The position numbers and the translations under genes are program-made. From assembly GCF_000472505.1 (NCBI RefSeq), contig NZ_AWZR01000005.1, positions 327,363 to 391,362 on the forward strand: DNA of 64,000 nucleotides. Reading direction: 5' to 3'. The notes beneath the pieces are model-generated. The model saw only the letters and a program-made list of their open reading frames with translations. It was not told the DNA's origin and made no database searches. This document shows, piece after piece, positions 47,048-56,232 of this stretch. This stretch comes from Luteimonas sp. J29 (GTDB taxonomy: Bacteria; Pseudomonadota; Gammaproteobacteria; Xanthomonadales; Xanthomonadaceae). Positions within the stretch are counted from its first letter, which is position 1. Each line of letters opens with the position of its first letter.

Positions 47048-49072
47048 TCAGTGCCGGTCGCGTCGCGCCTCGCTGTCGCGCGAGCGGTCCCCGTCGTCGG
47101 CCAGGAACGGCAGCAGCCGCACCAGGAGACCGCGCAGGCCCGTCGCGCGTCGCGCGGGGGCCGGCATGGCCACGTCCCCGTCCGCGGTCGCGGGCGTCGC
47201 CGACGCACGTGCGGCCGCGGAAACAGCCGCGGGCACGGGAGGCGGGGCGGCGGCAGTGGTGGCCGGGGCGGCCGGTGGCGCCAGCGGCGTCCCGCCATTG
47301 CGGCGCACGCGCCGCGGCTGCAGGGGCGCCATGCCGTAGCCCGCGCGCAGCCAGTCGTTGATCGCGCCCGCGGTCAGCGCCGGGTTCCAGGTCGCCTTGG
47401 ATTGGGCGTGGAACGCGTCCAGCAGGCCCTGGAAGCCGTCGAGGCCGAGGGTGGTGGCGTAGCCCTCCAGGTCGCGTTGCGGCGCCGGGAAGGCCGGCAT
47501 CGAGCCGGTCGCCCCCTGGTCGCCGGTGTCGCTGCGCCACTGCGCGAGCGTGCGCAGGTTGCCGTCGACCTGGAACGCCTGGCTGGCGCCGCTGACGTAG
47601 CGGTTGGTGCCGGCGAAGGTGTAGCCGCCGCCGGCGAGCCGCACCAGCCGGCTGTTGCTCGGACTGACCACGGTATTGTCGCGGTACACGACGTTCACGC
47701 CGTCGCCGAGCTGGACGCTCGGGGTGCCGGTGCCGGTCGCGAATGCCAGCACGTTGCCGCTGATCGCCACGTCCTCGAAGCGCGTGCCCGAGTCGGTCTT
47801 GAGCGCGTAGGCATTGGTGATGCCGGAGCGGTTGTGGATCACCAGGTTGCCGGTCACCTCGCCGCCGAGCCAGTCGATCAGGTCGATGCCCCAGGCCAGG
47901 GAGCGGTTGGTGGGCCGGCTGCGGCCGATGTCCACCAGCACGTTGTCGCGGAACACCATGTCGCGGAAGCGCGCCGGGCCCTCGGAGTTGCCGCCGACGC
48001 TGACGCCGATCTCGCCCTCCACGTACAGGTTGTCCTCCATCACCACGCCGAGGGTCGGGTCGCCGGTATCGCCGGTCCACTTGTTGCCGATGGACGAGGC
48101 GCGCAGGAACAGGTTGCGCTGGAAGATCACGCCCTTGGCGAAGGAGAAGTACGTGTTGTGGTTGAACATCGTCGCCTGGCCTTCGGCCTGGGCGTTGTTG
48201 CCGTCGCGCGACTGGATCCGCCAGCCGTTGTGGTCGAACAGGTTTTCCTGCAGCAGCACCGAGGGTTGCAGCGGCTGTCCCGAACCCGTGTGGTACAGGC
48301 CCTGGGCGTGGGCGCTGGTGGAATAGTTGCCCGAGATGATGCTGCGCCGGATCACGAAGCGGGTGATGGGCTCGTTGCCGTCCCCGACGCCGCCGGTCAG
48401 GACGTTGTTGCTGTAGGCGCGGAACACGCAATCCTCGATCAGCACGTCGCGCACCTGGCGCCGGTCGCCGCGCAGGCGGGTGAACACGCTGATGCCCGAG
48501 GAACCGTCGAAACCCGTGAAGTAGGGGCCGTCGCTGTCGCGGGTGTGGGCCCAGAAGCGGAGGCCGACGATCGCGACGTTCACCAACTGGTAGTTGCCGA
48601 TCGCCTTGTCGGTGCCGGTGCGCAGCTCGGGTCGCGGACCCGCGCCCCACGTCGTCGCGACCGCGCGCTCGGCCGGCGAACGGCCGCGCTTGATGTCGAG
48701 GCGCTCGTTCCAGACCCGGCCGGCGCGCAGCAGGATCCAGTCGGGCTGGTCCTCGCGCAGGTTGGCATGGGCGGCGGCAATGGTCCGGAAGGCGCGGATC
48801 GGGCCGCGTGGCGACTGCGGGTCCGCACCGATCTCGGGATCGGCGGGCAGGTAGATGCGCGCATCCGCGTCGTTGCCCTGCTGCGAATCCACGTACACCA
48901 GGCGGCTGTCGGCGGAGGGCGAAAGCCGGGTCCAGCCGGCCGCGTCCTGGGGCGGCAGCTGGAAATCGGAGACGGTGACCGGATCGGCGGCCGGGGCGGG
49001 GGCCGCCGCCAGGGCGACGGCGAGGGCGAAACAGGGGGCGAGGGACCGGCGCAGCCGGGCGAACAGGGACAT
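47048..49072 (-). CDS. Secreted right-handed parallel beta-helix protein
   Basis: A 674-residue exported protein. The signal peptide (SLFARLRRSLAPCFALAVALA and following AAPAPAADP) is followed by a region like the N-terminus of pectin-lyase-like proteins (YVDSQQGNDADARIYLPADP, RAFRTIAAAHANLREDQPDW) and many strand repeats rich in Asn, Gly and hydrophobics (VFRDNVLVDIGRS, DVAISGNVLAF, NHNTYFSFAKGVIFQRNLFL). That pattern is typical of polysaccharide lyases, hydrolases and adhesins. No catalytic triad was recognised. A Pro/Ala-rich tail and a short Arg-rich end close the protein. AGGAGG 9 bases upstream supports the start at 49072. Confidence 0.85.
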   Translation of the reverse strand: MSLFARLRRSLAPCFALAVALAAAPAPAADPVTVSDFQLPPQDAAGWTRLSPSADSRLVYVDSQQGNDADARIYLPADPEIGADPQSPRGPIRAFRTIAAAHANLREDQPDWILLRAGRVWNERLDIKRGRSPAERAVATTWGAGPRPELRTGTDKAIGNYQLVNVAIVGLRFWAHTRDSDGPYFTGFDGSSGISVFTRLRGDRRQVRDVLIEDCVFRAYSNNVLTGGVGDGNEPITRFVIRRSIISGNYSTSAHAQGLYHTGSGQPLQPSVLLQENLFDHNGWRIQSRDGNNAQAEGQATMFNHNTYFSFAKGVIFQRNLFLRASSIGNKWTGDTGDPTLGVVMEDNLYVEGEIGVSVGGNSEGPARFRDMVFRDNVLVDIGRSRPTNRSLAWGIDLIDWLGGEVTGNLVIHNRSGITNAYALKTDSGTRFEDVAISGNVLAFATGTGTPSVQLGDGVNVVYRDNTVVSPSNSRLVRLAGGGYTFAGTNRYVSGASQAFQVDGNLRTLAQWRSDTGDQGATGSMPAFPAPQRDLEGYATTLGLDGFQGLLDAFHAQSKATWNPALTAGAINDWLRAGYGMAPLQPRRVRRNGGTPLAPPAAPATTAAAPPPVPAAVSAAARASATPATADGDVAMPAPARRATGLRGLLVRLLPFLADDGDRSRDSEARRDRH

Positions 49073-49310
49073 CCGATATCCTCCTGCAGGCAAGCGGGGG
49101 CACTGCGTGCAATTCCCGACCGGCGCCGCCGGGGGATGCCAGGGCGGCGGGCGGCGCGGTCGGGCGGACGGTACCACGCTGCGCAGGCCGCGGGATGCGG
49201 GATGCGTCGCGGATCGCGCGCTGCGCGGACGCGCCGTGCCGAGGGCGCCGGTGCAGCCGCCCGGCCGGCTTGGTAAGGTGCCCGGTCCCTCCAGTCCCCC
49301 GACACGATCC

Positions 49311-50705
49311 GTGCCTCGCGCCAGGCGCCCAGCGCCCAATCCAGACGACTCCGGCGACCTGCTCGGCGCCGCCCCGGGCGCGCTGCAGCCGCTCGCCGAG
49401 CGCATGCGGCCGCGCAGCCTGGACGAAATGGTCGGCCAGCGCCGGCTGCTGGCGCCCGGCTCGGCGTTGCGGCGCTCGGTCGAGGCCGGCGCCGTGCATT
49501 CGATGATCCTCTGGGGCCCGCCGGGCTGCGGCAAGACCACGCTCGCGCTGCTGCTGGCACGCTACGCCGATGCCGAGTTCCGCTCGGTGTCGGCGGTGCT
49601 GTCCGGGCTGCCGGAAGTGCGCCAGGTGCTGGCGGAGGCGGCGCAGCGTTTCGCCGGCGGGCGCCGCACCGTCCTGTTCGTGGACGAGGTGCACCGGTTC
49701 AACAAGGCGCAGCAGGACGCGTTCCTGCCGCACATCGAACGCGGCACGATCGTGTTCGTCGGCGCCACCACGGAGAACCCCTCGTTCGAGCTGAACTCTG
49801 CGCTGCTCTCGCGCTGCCGGGTGCACGTGATGGAGGCGGTGTCGGCCGAGGACATCGAGGCCGCGCTGCGGCGCGCGCTGGACGACGGCGAGCGCGGGCT
49901 GGGTGGGCGCGGCCTGCAGGTCGAGGGCGAGGGGCTGCGCATGATCGCGGTCGCCGCCGACGGCGACGTCCGCCGCGGCCTGACCCTGCTCGAGATCGCC
50001 GCCGAGCTGGTGGGCGAGGGCGGCACCATCGATCCGGCGGTGCTGGAGCAGGTGCTCGCCGACCGCACCCGCCGTTTCGACAAGGGCGGCGAGCAGTTCT
50101 ACGACCAGATCTCGGCCCTGCACAAGTCGGTGCGCAGCTCCAACCCCGACGCCGCGCTGTACTGGCTGGCGCGGATGCTCGACGGCGGCTGCGATCCCGT
50201 CTACCTGGCGCGGCGCCTGACCCGGATGGCGGTCGAGGACGTCGGCCTGGCCGATCCGCGCGCGCTGCAGATGGCGATCGACGCCTGGGACACCTACGAC
50301 CGCCTCGGCAGCCCCGAGGGCGACCTCGCCCTGGCGCAGGTGACGATCTACCTCGCCAGCACCGCGAAGTCGAACGCCGCCTACCGCGCGTTCGGCGCGG
50401 CCCGCCGCGACGTGGCGCGGTACGGCACCCAGGAGGTGCCGCTGCACCTGCGCAATGCGCCCACGCGGCTGATGAAGGAACTCGGCTACGCGAAGGGCTA
50501 CCAGTACGACCATGACGTCGAAGGCGGGGTCGCGCTGGACCAGACCGGCTTCCCCGACGCGATGGGCGAGCGCGTGTACTACGAGCCGGTCGAGCGCGGC
50601 ATGGAGATCCGGCTCAAGGAGAAGCTCGACGGGCTGCGCGCGGCGCGCGAGCGGCAGCGCAAGGCGCCGCGCCACGGGGGCGGGGCCGCGGGCCAGGACG
50701 GCTGA
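49311..50705 (+). CDS. rarA: Replication-associated recombination protein RarA (MgsA)
   Basis: AAA+ clamp-loader-like ATPase that acts at stalled forks. Length is 464 residues from a GTG (PRARRPAPNPDD), chosen because LQPLAERMRPRSLDEMVGQ is the conserved start a little further on; a GTG at 49278 in the same frame is an alternative. Walker A GPPGCGKTTL, Walker B VLFVDEVHRFN, sensor region FVGATTENPSFELNSALLSR, and the C-terminal tetramerisation domain with QFYDQISALHKSVRSSNPDA. The region upstream (49073-49310) holds no other gene seen. rarA lies between lolA and serS as in E. coli. Confidence 0.95.
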   Translation: MPRARRPAPNPDDSGDLLGAAPGALQPLAERMRPRSLDEMVGQRRLLAPGSALRRSVEAGAVHSMILWGPPGCGKTTLALLLARYADAEFRSVSAVLSGLPEVRQVLAEAAQRFAGGRRTVLFVDEVHRFNKAQQDAFLPHIERGTIVFVGATTENPSFELNSALLSRCRVHVMEAVSAEDIEAALRRALDDGERGLGGRGLQVEGEGLRMIAVAADGDVRRGLTLLEIAAELVGEGGTIDPAVLEQVLADRTRRFDKGGEQFYDQISALHKSVRSSNPDAALYWLARMLDGGCDPVYLARRLTRMAVEDVGLADPRALQMAIDAWDTYDRLGSPEGDLALAQVTIYLASTAKSNAAYRAFGAARRDVARYGTQEVPLHLRNAPTRLMKELGYAKGYQYDHDVEGGVALDQTGFPDAMGERVYYEPVERGMEIRLKEKLDGLRAARERQRKAPRHGGGAAGQDG

Positions 50706-50808
50706 CCGCTGCGGCCGGATGGATCCACGGCCGCGGGGCGGCCAACCAGCGCGCCGCTTCCGGGCCGGTACCTGGTCGTGGCGCGGCCAGGGATCGCGAC
50801 CGCCGGGC

Positions 50809-50837
50809 TTGCCGCCGCGCCGGGGGCCACGTAGAAT
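50809..50837 (+). promoter_or_regulatory. Sigma-70 promoter of tRNA-Val
   Basis: TTGCCG (50809-50814) and TAGAAT (50832-50837) with an exact 17-base spacer. The predicted start near 50844 gives a 40-base 5' leader on the tRNA precursor. The best-formed promoter seen in the window. Confidence 0.75.
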
Positions 50838-50883
50838 TCGCGTCCCGTTTCCCGCGCCCCCGCTGCCGCGGAAGCGCGACACC

Positions 50884-50958
50884 GGGCGGTTAGCTCAGCG
50901 GTAGAGCATTGCCTTCACACGGCAAGGGTCGCAGGTTCGATCCCTGCACCGCCCACCA
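50884..50958 (+). tRNA. tRNA-Val (anticodon CAC)
   Basis: A complete 75-base cloverleaf. The acceptor arm GGGCGGT pairs with ACCGCCC. The D arm contains TAGCTCAGCGGTAGAGC. The anticodon stem TTGCC/GGCAA encloses the loop TTCACAC, giving anticodon CAC, which reads the valine codon GUG frequent in GC-rich genes. The T arm is GCAGG-TTCGATC-CCTGC. The CCA end is encoded (50956-50958). A sigma-70 promoter precedes it and an intrinsic terminator follows. Confidence 0.97.
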
Positions 50959-50971
50959 GACGAGAACGATC

Positions 50972-50998
50972 AAGGCCACCTGCGAAGGTGGCCTTTTT
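50972..50998 (+). terminator. Intrinsic terminator of tRNA-Val
   Basis: AAGGCCACC (50972-50980) pairs perfectly with GGTGGCCTT (50987-50995) around a TGCGAA loop, then a run of five T (50994-50998). It starts 14 bases after the CCA end. The last gene of the minus strand (Mrr-like) ends 30 bases further, so it could also serve that convergent transcript. Confidence 0.88.
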
Positions 50999-51027
50999 CG
51001 TTGCCGATCGTGCCGATGGCGGCGGGC

Positions 51028-52029
51028 CTAGTAGTTCCGGCACTGCCGGAAGCGCACGTTGCGGCCGCTGTCGGGCGGCGGCGTGAGCTGGATCCGCGAC
51101 GACGCCAGTTCGTCGTAGCGCTCCATCAGCGGGCAGATGCGGGTGAAGGCGTCGCCGTCGATGGTGTTGAGGATCACGTGCAGGGTGGACTCGGTCGACC
51201 AGAACGCGCGGTCCACGTCGGGAAGTGTGGAGATCGCCGCGGCCACGTCGGCCCGCTGCCGTTCGATGGGCGCCGGCGCGGCGGGCTCCCCGGGTGCCGT
51301 GGTGGCCTCGCCGGGATCCGCGGGCGCCGCTGCGGCCGTCGCCGCAGGCCTGGGGACCGGTGCGTCGGACTGCGGCGCGGGCGCGGGCGCCGCCGGTTCC
51401 GCGGCGGGTGCGGCCGCCGCCGGCCCGGGCGTCGGCACGGGACGCGAAGGGGCGGGCAGCGCCAGCCAGGTCGCGACACCGGCCAGCAGCGCCGCCAGCC
51501 ACGACAGCAGGATCCGCTGGCGTGCCAGGCGCGCCGCCTGGTCGCGGATCGCCGCCAGTTGCTGGGCCGGCAGGAAGTCGCGCAGCTGCGGCCACAATGC
51601 GGGGCCGTCCAGCAGCTCGATCCGCTGCAGGGCGGCGACCGGACGCACCTCGTCGCTGATCCGTCCCTGGGTGACCAGGAACGCCCCGGCGGCGTCCTTG
51701 AGCTGGATCGCGCGCGCCAGTTCGTTCACCGTCAGCCGTCCGAGCACGAACGCGCTGCCGTGCTTGCACGAGAGCAGCCAGCGCTCCTGGTCGCGCACGA
51801 GCACGAAGTCCTGGTCGTCGCCGCTGTTGTCCTCGTCGATCAGGCGCGTGAACCCGCGCCGGCCGAGCGCGTCGAGCACCATGTGGATGAAGCTGCGCCA
51901 GGACACGCCCGACAGGGCGGTGATGCCGGCGCGGGTTTCATCGCGGCGGCGCTGGACGAGGTGGAAGTAGACCGTCGCCAGTCCACCGACGAGCAGCGTC
52001 ACGGCGATCGCGATGAGCCAGTTCGACAT
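51028..52029 (-). CDS. Membrane-anchored restriction-endonuclease-like (Mrr-type PD-(D/E)xK) protein
   Basis: A 333-residue protein with unusual layout. A membrane segment (about 4-25) is followed by a restriction-endonuclease-like fold: FIHMVLDALGRRGFTRL helix, Asp74 in GDDQDFVLVRDQE, and Ser87-Cys88-Lys89 in WLLSCKHGSAFV, which corresponds to the D...(E/Q)xK core of Mrr-type nucleases with a Ser at the middle acid. A second hydrophobic segment (about 172-190), a roughly 75-residue Pro/Ala linker and a C-terminal conserved domain of unknown type follow (ISTLPDVDRAFWS to the end). Catalytic competence is uncertain. It sits beside a tRNA gene but has no partner methylase. Confidence 0.75.
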   Translation of the reverse strand: MSNWLIAIAVTLLVGGLATVYFHLVQRRRDETRAGITALSGVSWRSFIHMVLDALGRRGFTRLIDEDNSGDDQDFVLVRDQERWLLSCKHGSAFVLGRLTVNELARAIQLKDAAGAFLVTQGRISDEVRPVAALQRIELLDGPALWPQLRDFLPAQQLAAIRDQAARLARQRILLSWLAALLAGVATWLALPAPSRPVPTPGPAAAAPAAEPAAPAPAPQSDAPVPRPAATAAAAPADPGEATTAPGEPAAPAPIERQRADVAAAISTLPDVDRAFWSTESTLHVILNTIDGDAFTRICPLMERYDELASSRIQLTPPPDSGRNVRFRQCRNY

Positions 52030-52213
52030 GGGTAACGGGGTACGGGGGGCGTGGAGAGGATAGCGGAATCACCGCCGCCGGAGAGGCGCAGGCGCATGAC
52101 GACGAGGCCTGGCCGGGTTCCAACCGATACCGCCGCCCCGCGCCGGCGTGGCCCGGAGGCAGGGTCGGCGAGCGGACGGGGAAGGGCGCCGGGGCGCCTG
52201 GACGCAACCGTAT

Positions 52214-52486
52214 TCAGAACCGCTCGGCCAGCACCCGCCGGATCTCGGCCTCGATCGGGGCGCGCATCGCCGAAAGCAGGAATCCGAGCGACGCGGTCAC
52301 GTGCAGCAGCTGCGGTTCGAGCGCGATGCGGCCGTCCACGCCTGGACGGCTGAAGCGCAGGGTGTCGCCGTGCCAGTCGCATTCGACGCCGAAGCGCTGC
52401 ACCAGCGAGTCGGCGACCTGCTGCACGGCCTGGCGCGCCTGCTCCATCGACAGGTCGTGGCTGTGGCGGATGTCGATACCGGCCAT
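52214..52486 (-). CDS. Polyhydroxyalkanoic-acid-system family protein (PHA granule region type)
   Basis: A 90-residue cytoplasmic protein. GIDIRHSHDLSMEQARQAVQ at the N-terminus, then LVQRFGVECDWHGDTLRFSRPG and the C-terminal RAPIEAEIRRVLAERF match the small family found near polyhydroxyalkanoate genes and annotated as PHA-system proteins. No other PHA gene is visible in the window, so its role is open. ATG chosen at 52486 as the only start consistent with the family. It is divergent from the FHA gene, with 75 bases between the starts. Confidence 0.75.
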   Translation of the reverse strand: MAGIDIRHSHDLSMEQARQAVQQVADSLVQRFGVECDWHGDTLRFSRPGVDGRIALEPQLLHVTASLGFLLSAMRAPIEAEIRRVLAERF

Positions 52487-52561
52487 GGGGCGGGGAAAGT
52501 CCGGGGGGCGGTCATTCTGCCAGACGCGACGTCGCGCGCAGCGTGATAGATTGCCGCGCCT

Positions 52562-53359
52562 ATGGAGTCCGTCAGACTGCGATTCGCCGGAGAGGCGTCG
52601 AACGACCGGCCGCTGGCGATCGGCGTGCACGGGCTCGGGCGGCGCGCGGGCGGCACGGTGGAACTGATCGAGGGCGGCAACGAGCCGGTGCGCCTGTGCG
52701 TGGACCGGCGCGGCGTCTGGCTGAACGTCGACGAGGGCGGGCCCGGCGTGCACGTCAACGGGCGCCAGGTGCGGCGGATGGCGATGCTGCGGATCGGCGA
52801 CGCGATCTACGTCGACGGGACCGAGCTGCGCCTGGTGTCGGCGATCCCGGTACAACTGCCGCCCGACGACCTGCCGCCGCCGCCATCGGACGGCATGCCG
52901 AACCTGCGCGTGGTGCTGCGCGGCGTCGGCGGGCGTTACCACGGCCGCTGCTTCACCCTCGAGCGGCCGCGCCTGGTGGGTCGCAGTTCGGAAGCCGACA
53001 TCCGCATCGACGACCCTGCGTTCGCCGACCGCCACGCGCGCCTGGAGCTGGCGGGCGACCAGGTGGTGCTGCGCGACCTGGGGTCGGCCGAAGGCAGCGT
53101 GGTCAACGGCGAGCCGGTGCGCGACGCGCTGCTGTCGCCCGGCGACCAGGTCGTATTCGACGGCCACCACCGCTTCGTGGTCGAAGCGCCGCAGCGCCGG
53201 CCGCGCGCGGCCGAAGCCCGGCCGGCGGCGCCCGACGCCTCCAACGACGACGAGGCCGCGCCTTCCACGGCGCCGGGCTGGCGCCTGCCCTGGCTGCTGC
53301 TGGCCGCGATCGGGATCGCCGCGGCGCTTGCGGCGCTGCTGCTGTTCGGCTCAGGCTGA
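52562..53359 (+). CDS. FHA-domain protein with C-terminal membrane anchor
   Basis: A 265-residue protein. The N-terminal half (about 1-95) reads like a degenerate FHA-type beta sandwich (GVHVNGRQVRRMAMLRIGDAIYVDG). The second FHA domain (about 115-215) is canonical: LVGRSSEADIRI, FADRHARLEL in place of SRxHA, LRDLGSAEGSVVNGEPV. FHA domains bind phosphothreonine peptides. An Ala/acidic linker leads to a final hydrophobic segment (WRLPWLLLAAIGIAAALAALLLF), so it is tail-anchored with FHA domains in the cytoplasm. No kinase gene is nearby. TAGATT ends 9 bases before the ATG. Its stop overlaps msrQ by 9 bases in convergent orientation. Confidence 0.85.
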   Translation: MESVRLRFAGEASNDRPLAIGVHGLGRRAGGTVELIEGGNEPVRLCVDRRGVWLNVDEGGPGVHVNGRQVRRMAMLRIGDAIYVDGTELRLVSAIPVQLPPDDLPPPPSDGMPNLRVVLRGVGGRYHGRCFTLERPRLVGRSSEADIRIDDPAFADRHARLELAGDQVVLRDLGSAEGSVVNGEPVRDALLSPGDQVVFDGHHRFVVEAPQRRPRAAEARPAAPDASNDDEAAPSTAPGWRLPWLLLAAIGIAAALAALLLFGSG

Positions 53360-54055
53360 GGCGCGGCGCGGCGCACGTCGCGCCAGGCGGGTCCACAGGC
53401 GCCAGCCCAGCAGCAGGGCGAGGATGCAGGCGTACAGCAGCGGCTCGCGGTAGTCCGATTTCACGATCCACCAGAAGTGCAGCACGGCGAACACGGCCAC
53501 CGCGTACACCAGGCGGTGCAGCCGGCCCCAGTGGCGGCCCAGGCGCCGCATCCAGCCCCGGGTCGAGGTCAACGCGAGCGGGACCAGCAGCAGCCAAGCC
53601 GCGAAGCCGACGGTGATGTACGGCCGCTTTGCGATCTCCCCGAACACCATCGCCCAGTAGCCGGCCAGGTCCAGTCCGAGCCAGGCGGCGAAGTGGAGGC
53701 TGGCGTAGGCGAAGGCGTACAGCCCGAGCATGCGCCGGAAGCGCAGCAGCACCGGCTGCCCGGTGAGCTGCCGCAACGGCGTGACGGCCAGGGTGAGCAG
53801 CAGCAGGCGCAGGGCCCACTGGCCGAGCGCGTGCTCGATCGCCGCCACCGGGTCCGGGCCGAGCGCGTCGATGTCGATGCCGCGCAGGACCAGGCCTGCC
53901 TTCCAGGCGAGCAGCCCCAGCGGCAGCAGGGCCAGGAGATGCACCGCGAGCTTGGCCGCGACCAGCGGCAACGAGGCCTGCGCGTCCGGCCCCCGGCCCG
54001 GCCGGGCGCCGGCACCTTCGACCGCGCGGGCGCGCGGGCCGCGTTTCAGTACCAC
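53351..54055 (-). CDS. msrQ: Heme-binding membrane subunit MsrQ (YedZ)
   Basis: Inner-membrane b-type haem protein that passes electrons from the respiratory chain to MsrP. Recognisable segments are [58 protein letters not shown] (haem-ligand His), [20 protein letters not shown] and [19 protein letters not shown] (further His). The start is uncertain: the GTG at 54055 (234 residues) overlaps the msrP stop by 10 bases and would be coupled, while the TTG at 53971 gives a 206-residue protein closer to typical length and avoids an Arg/Gly-rich stretch. Functions as a pair with msrP. Confidence 0.88.
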   Translation of the reverse strand: MVLKRGPRARAVEGAGARPGRGPDAQASLPLVAAKLAVHLLALLPLGLLAWKAGLVLRGIDIDALGPDPVAAIEHALGQWALRLLLLTLAVTPLRQLTGQPVLLRFRRMLGLYAFAYASLHFAAWLGLDLAGYWAMVFGEIAKRPYITVGFAAWLLLVPLALTSTRGWMRRLGRHWGRLHRLVYAVAVFAVLHFWWIVKSDYREPLLYACILALLLGWRLWTRLARRAPRRASA

Positions 54056-55014
54056 TTCTTCAAGTCCATGCCCGAGTAGAGCGAGGCCACCTGGTCCCCG
54101 TAGCCGTTGAACATGCGGGTCGGGATGCGGTCCGCGACCAGGCGGTTCGCCGTGCCGGCGATGCGGCGCTCGGTCTTCTGGCTCCAGCGGGGGTGGTCGA
54201 CGTCCGGATTCACGTTGCTGTAGAAGCCGTACTCGCGCGGCTGCAGCCGGTTCCAGGCGGTCGGCGGCATGCGTTCGGTGAAGCGGATCGCGACGATCGA
54301 CTTGATGCTCTTGAAGCCGTACTTCCACGGCACCACCAGCCGCAGCGGCGCGCCGTTCTGCTGCGGCAGCGGCTTGCCGTACAGGCCGGTGGCCAGGAAC
54401 GCGAGCGGGTGCATGGCCTCGTCGATCCGCAGGCCCTCGCGGTAGGGCCAGTCGATCGAGCGGAACCGCACCCCGGGCATCTGCTCCGGGTCGGCCAGGC
54501 TGGTGAAGGCCACGTACTTCGCCCTCGAGGTGGGCGCGAACTTGCGCAGCACGTCGGCGAGCGGGACCCCGAGCCAGGGAATCACCATCGACCAGCCTTC
54601 GACGCAGCGCAGGCGGTAGATGCGCTCGGTGGGGGCGGCGCCGCGCAGCAGGTCGTCCAGGTCGACGATGCCCGGCCGATCGCATTCGCCCGACACCTCG
54701 ACCTGCCAGGGAGAGGTGCGCAGGGTCCGCGCCGCCCGGGACGGGTCCGACTTGCCGGTGCCGAACTCGTAGAAGTTGTTGTAGCTGGTGACGTCCTCGT
54801 AGCGGGTGAGCGGTTCGTCGGTGCTGAAACCGGCGCGGGCCTCGGCCGGCGTGACCCGCGCGGTCGAAGGCGAGGGCGGCTCGGCCTCCGCGCAGCCCGC
54901 CAGCGACAGCAGCGGCATGCCCGCCATCGCGCCCAGCAGTTCGCGGCGCCTGCGGTACACGGTTTCATCGGTAACGGCCGATTCGGGAATGGCGAGCGTG
55001 CGGCGCAGGGACAT
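54046..55014 (-). CDS. msrP: Protein-methionine-sulfoxide reductase catalytic subunit MsrP (YedY), molybdopterin enzyme
   Basis: Repairs oxidised methionine in periplasmic proteins using a molybdopterin cofactor. Length is 322 residues. The conserved molybdenum-ligand Cys is in [17 protein letters not shown], and the remaining fold ([58 protein letters not shown]) is intact. The N-terminus carries an Arg-rich Tat-like signal ([17 protein letters not shown]) that ends in LAGC, a canonical lipobox at Cys41. This suggests Tat export plus lipid anchoring. Two upstream frames are not protein-like, so the ATG at 55014 stands. Pairs with msrQ. Confidence 0.93.
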   Translation of the reverse strand: MSLRRTLAIPESAVTDETVYRRRRELLGAMAGMPLLSLAGCAEAEPPSPSTARVTPAEARAGFSTDEPLTRYEDVTSYNNFYEFGTGKSDPSRAARTLRTSPWQVEVSGECDRPGIVDLDDLLRGAAPTERIYRLRCVEGWSMVIPWLGVPLADVLRKFAPTSRAKYVAFTSLADPEQMPGVRFRSIDWPYREGLRIDEAMHPLAFLATGLYGKPLPQQNGAPLRLVVPWKYGFKSIKSIVAIRFTERMPPTAWNRLQPREYGFYSNVNPDVDHPRWSQKTERRIAGTANRLVADRIPTRMFNGYGDQVASLYSGMDLKKWY

Positions 55015-55137
55015 GGCTGGTTTCCTCCGGAACTTCTGTTGGAACGCGCAACGCACGGAAAGTTGCGTCCCGGCGGGAAACGCTGGTGCACTGCGGCATA
55101 CTAGGAGCCTTCCCGTCCCCGCATTATTCGTCGACCG

Positions 55138-56232
55138 ATGGCGCGTGCATACAACTTCAGTCCCGGACCCGCGGCACTGCCCGAAGCCGTCCTGCGCCAG
55201 GCGCAGCAGGACATGCTCGAGTGGGGCGATGCCGGCGCTTCGATCGTCGAGATCAGCCATCGTGGTCCCGAGTTCCTCGAGGTCGCGCATCGCGCCGAGG
55301 CCGACCTGCGCACCCTGCTGGCGATCCCCGACGACTACGCGGTGCTGTTCCCGGCCGGTGGCGCGACCACCCAGCAGGCGCTGATCGCGCTCAACTTCGC
55401 CGATCCCGGCCAGCGCGTGGACTACGTGATCACCGGCCACTGGGGCCGTACCGCGCTCAAGCAGCTGGCGACGGTGGACGTGAACATCGCCGCGAGCAGC
55501 GAGGACGACGGGTTCCGCACCATCCCCGCGCGCGAGTCCTGGCGGCTGTCGAAGGACGCGGCCTACGTGCACGTTACCGCCAACGAGACCATCCACGGCG
55601 TGGAGTTCCGGCCGGCGTGGGGCCCGGTGCCCGACACCGGCGACGTGCCGCTGTTCGCCGACTTCAGTTCCAGCATCGCCTCCGAGCCGATCGACGTCTC
55701 GCGCTACGGGCTGATCTACGCCGGCGCGCAGAAGAACCTCGGCCCGGTCGGCATCACCGTGGTGATCGTGCGCCGCGACCTGCTCGCGCGCGCCGGCCAT
55801 CCACGCGCGGACATCTTCAACTACGCCTCGCAGCTGCGCGCGGAATCGATGCTCAACACGCCGCCGACCTGGAACTGGTACGTGCTGGGCCTGACCGTGC
55901 GCTGGATGATCGAGCAGGGCGGCACCGCCGAATTCGACCGCCGCAGCGCCGAGAAGAGCGCGCTGCTGTACGACGCGATCGACGGCTCGGGCGGCTTCTA
56001 CCGCAACGACGTGGATCCGGCGGTGCGCTCGCGCATGAACGTGCCGTTCTTCCTGCCCGACCCGGCGCTCGACGCGCCGTTCCTGGAGGGGGCGCGCGAG
56101 GCCGGCCTGATCGGGCTCAAGGGCCACCGGGTCACCGGCGGCATGCGCGCCTCGCTCTACAACGCGATGCCGGTCGAGGGCGTGCGTGCCCTGGTGGCCT
56201 ACATGCGGGAGTTCCAGACGCGCCATGGCTGA
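55138..56232 (+). CDS. serC: Phosphoserine aminotransferase SerC
   Basis: PLP enzyme of serine and pyridoxine biosynthesis, converting 3-phosphohydroxypyruvate to phosphoserine. Length is 364 residues. [20 protein letters not shown] opens the protein; [14 protein letters not shown] and ITGHWGRTA contact the cofactor phosphate, and Lys199 in [13 protein letters not shown] is the Schiff-base lysine. The C-terminal [17 protein letters not shown] completes the family. The ATG is 34 bases from a CATACT -10-like hexamer; no Shine-Dalgarno is obvious. It overlaps pheA by 8 bases; the serC-pheA-aroA unit is widespread in gammaproteobacteria. Confidence 0.97.
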   Translation: MARAYNFSPGPAALPEAVLRQAQQDMLEWGDAGASIVEISHRGPEFLEVAHRAEADLRTLLAIPDDYAVLFPAGGATTQQALIALNFADPGQRVDYVITGHWGRTALKQLATVDVNIAASSEDDGFRTIPARESWRLSKDAAYVHVTANETIHGVEFRPAWGPVPDTGDVPLFADFSSSIASEPIDVSRYGLIYAGAQKNLGPVGITVVIVRRDLLARAGHPRADIFNYASQLRAESMLNTPPTWNWYVLGLTVRWMIEQGGTAEFDRRSAEKSALLYDAIDGSGGFYRNDVDPAVRSRMNVPFFLPDPALDAPFLEGAREAGLIGLKGHRVTGGMRASLYNAMPVEGVRALVAYMREFQTRHG

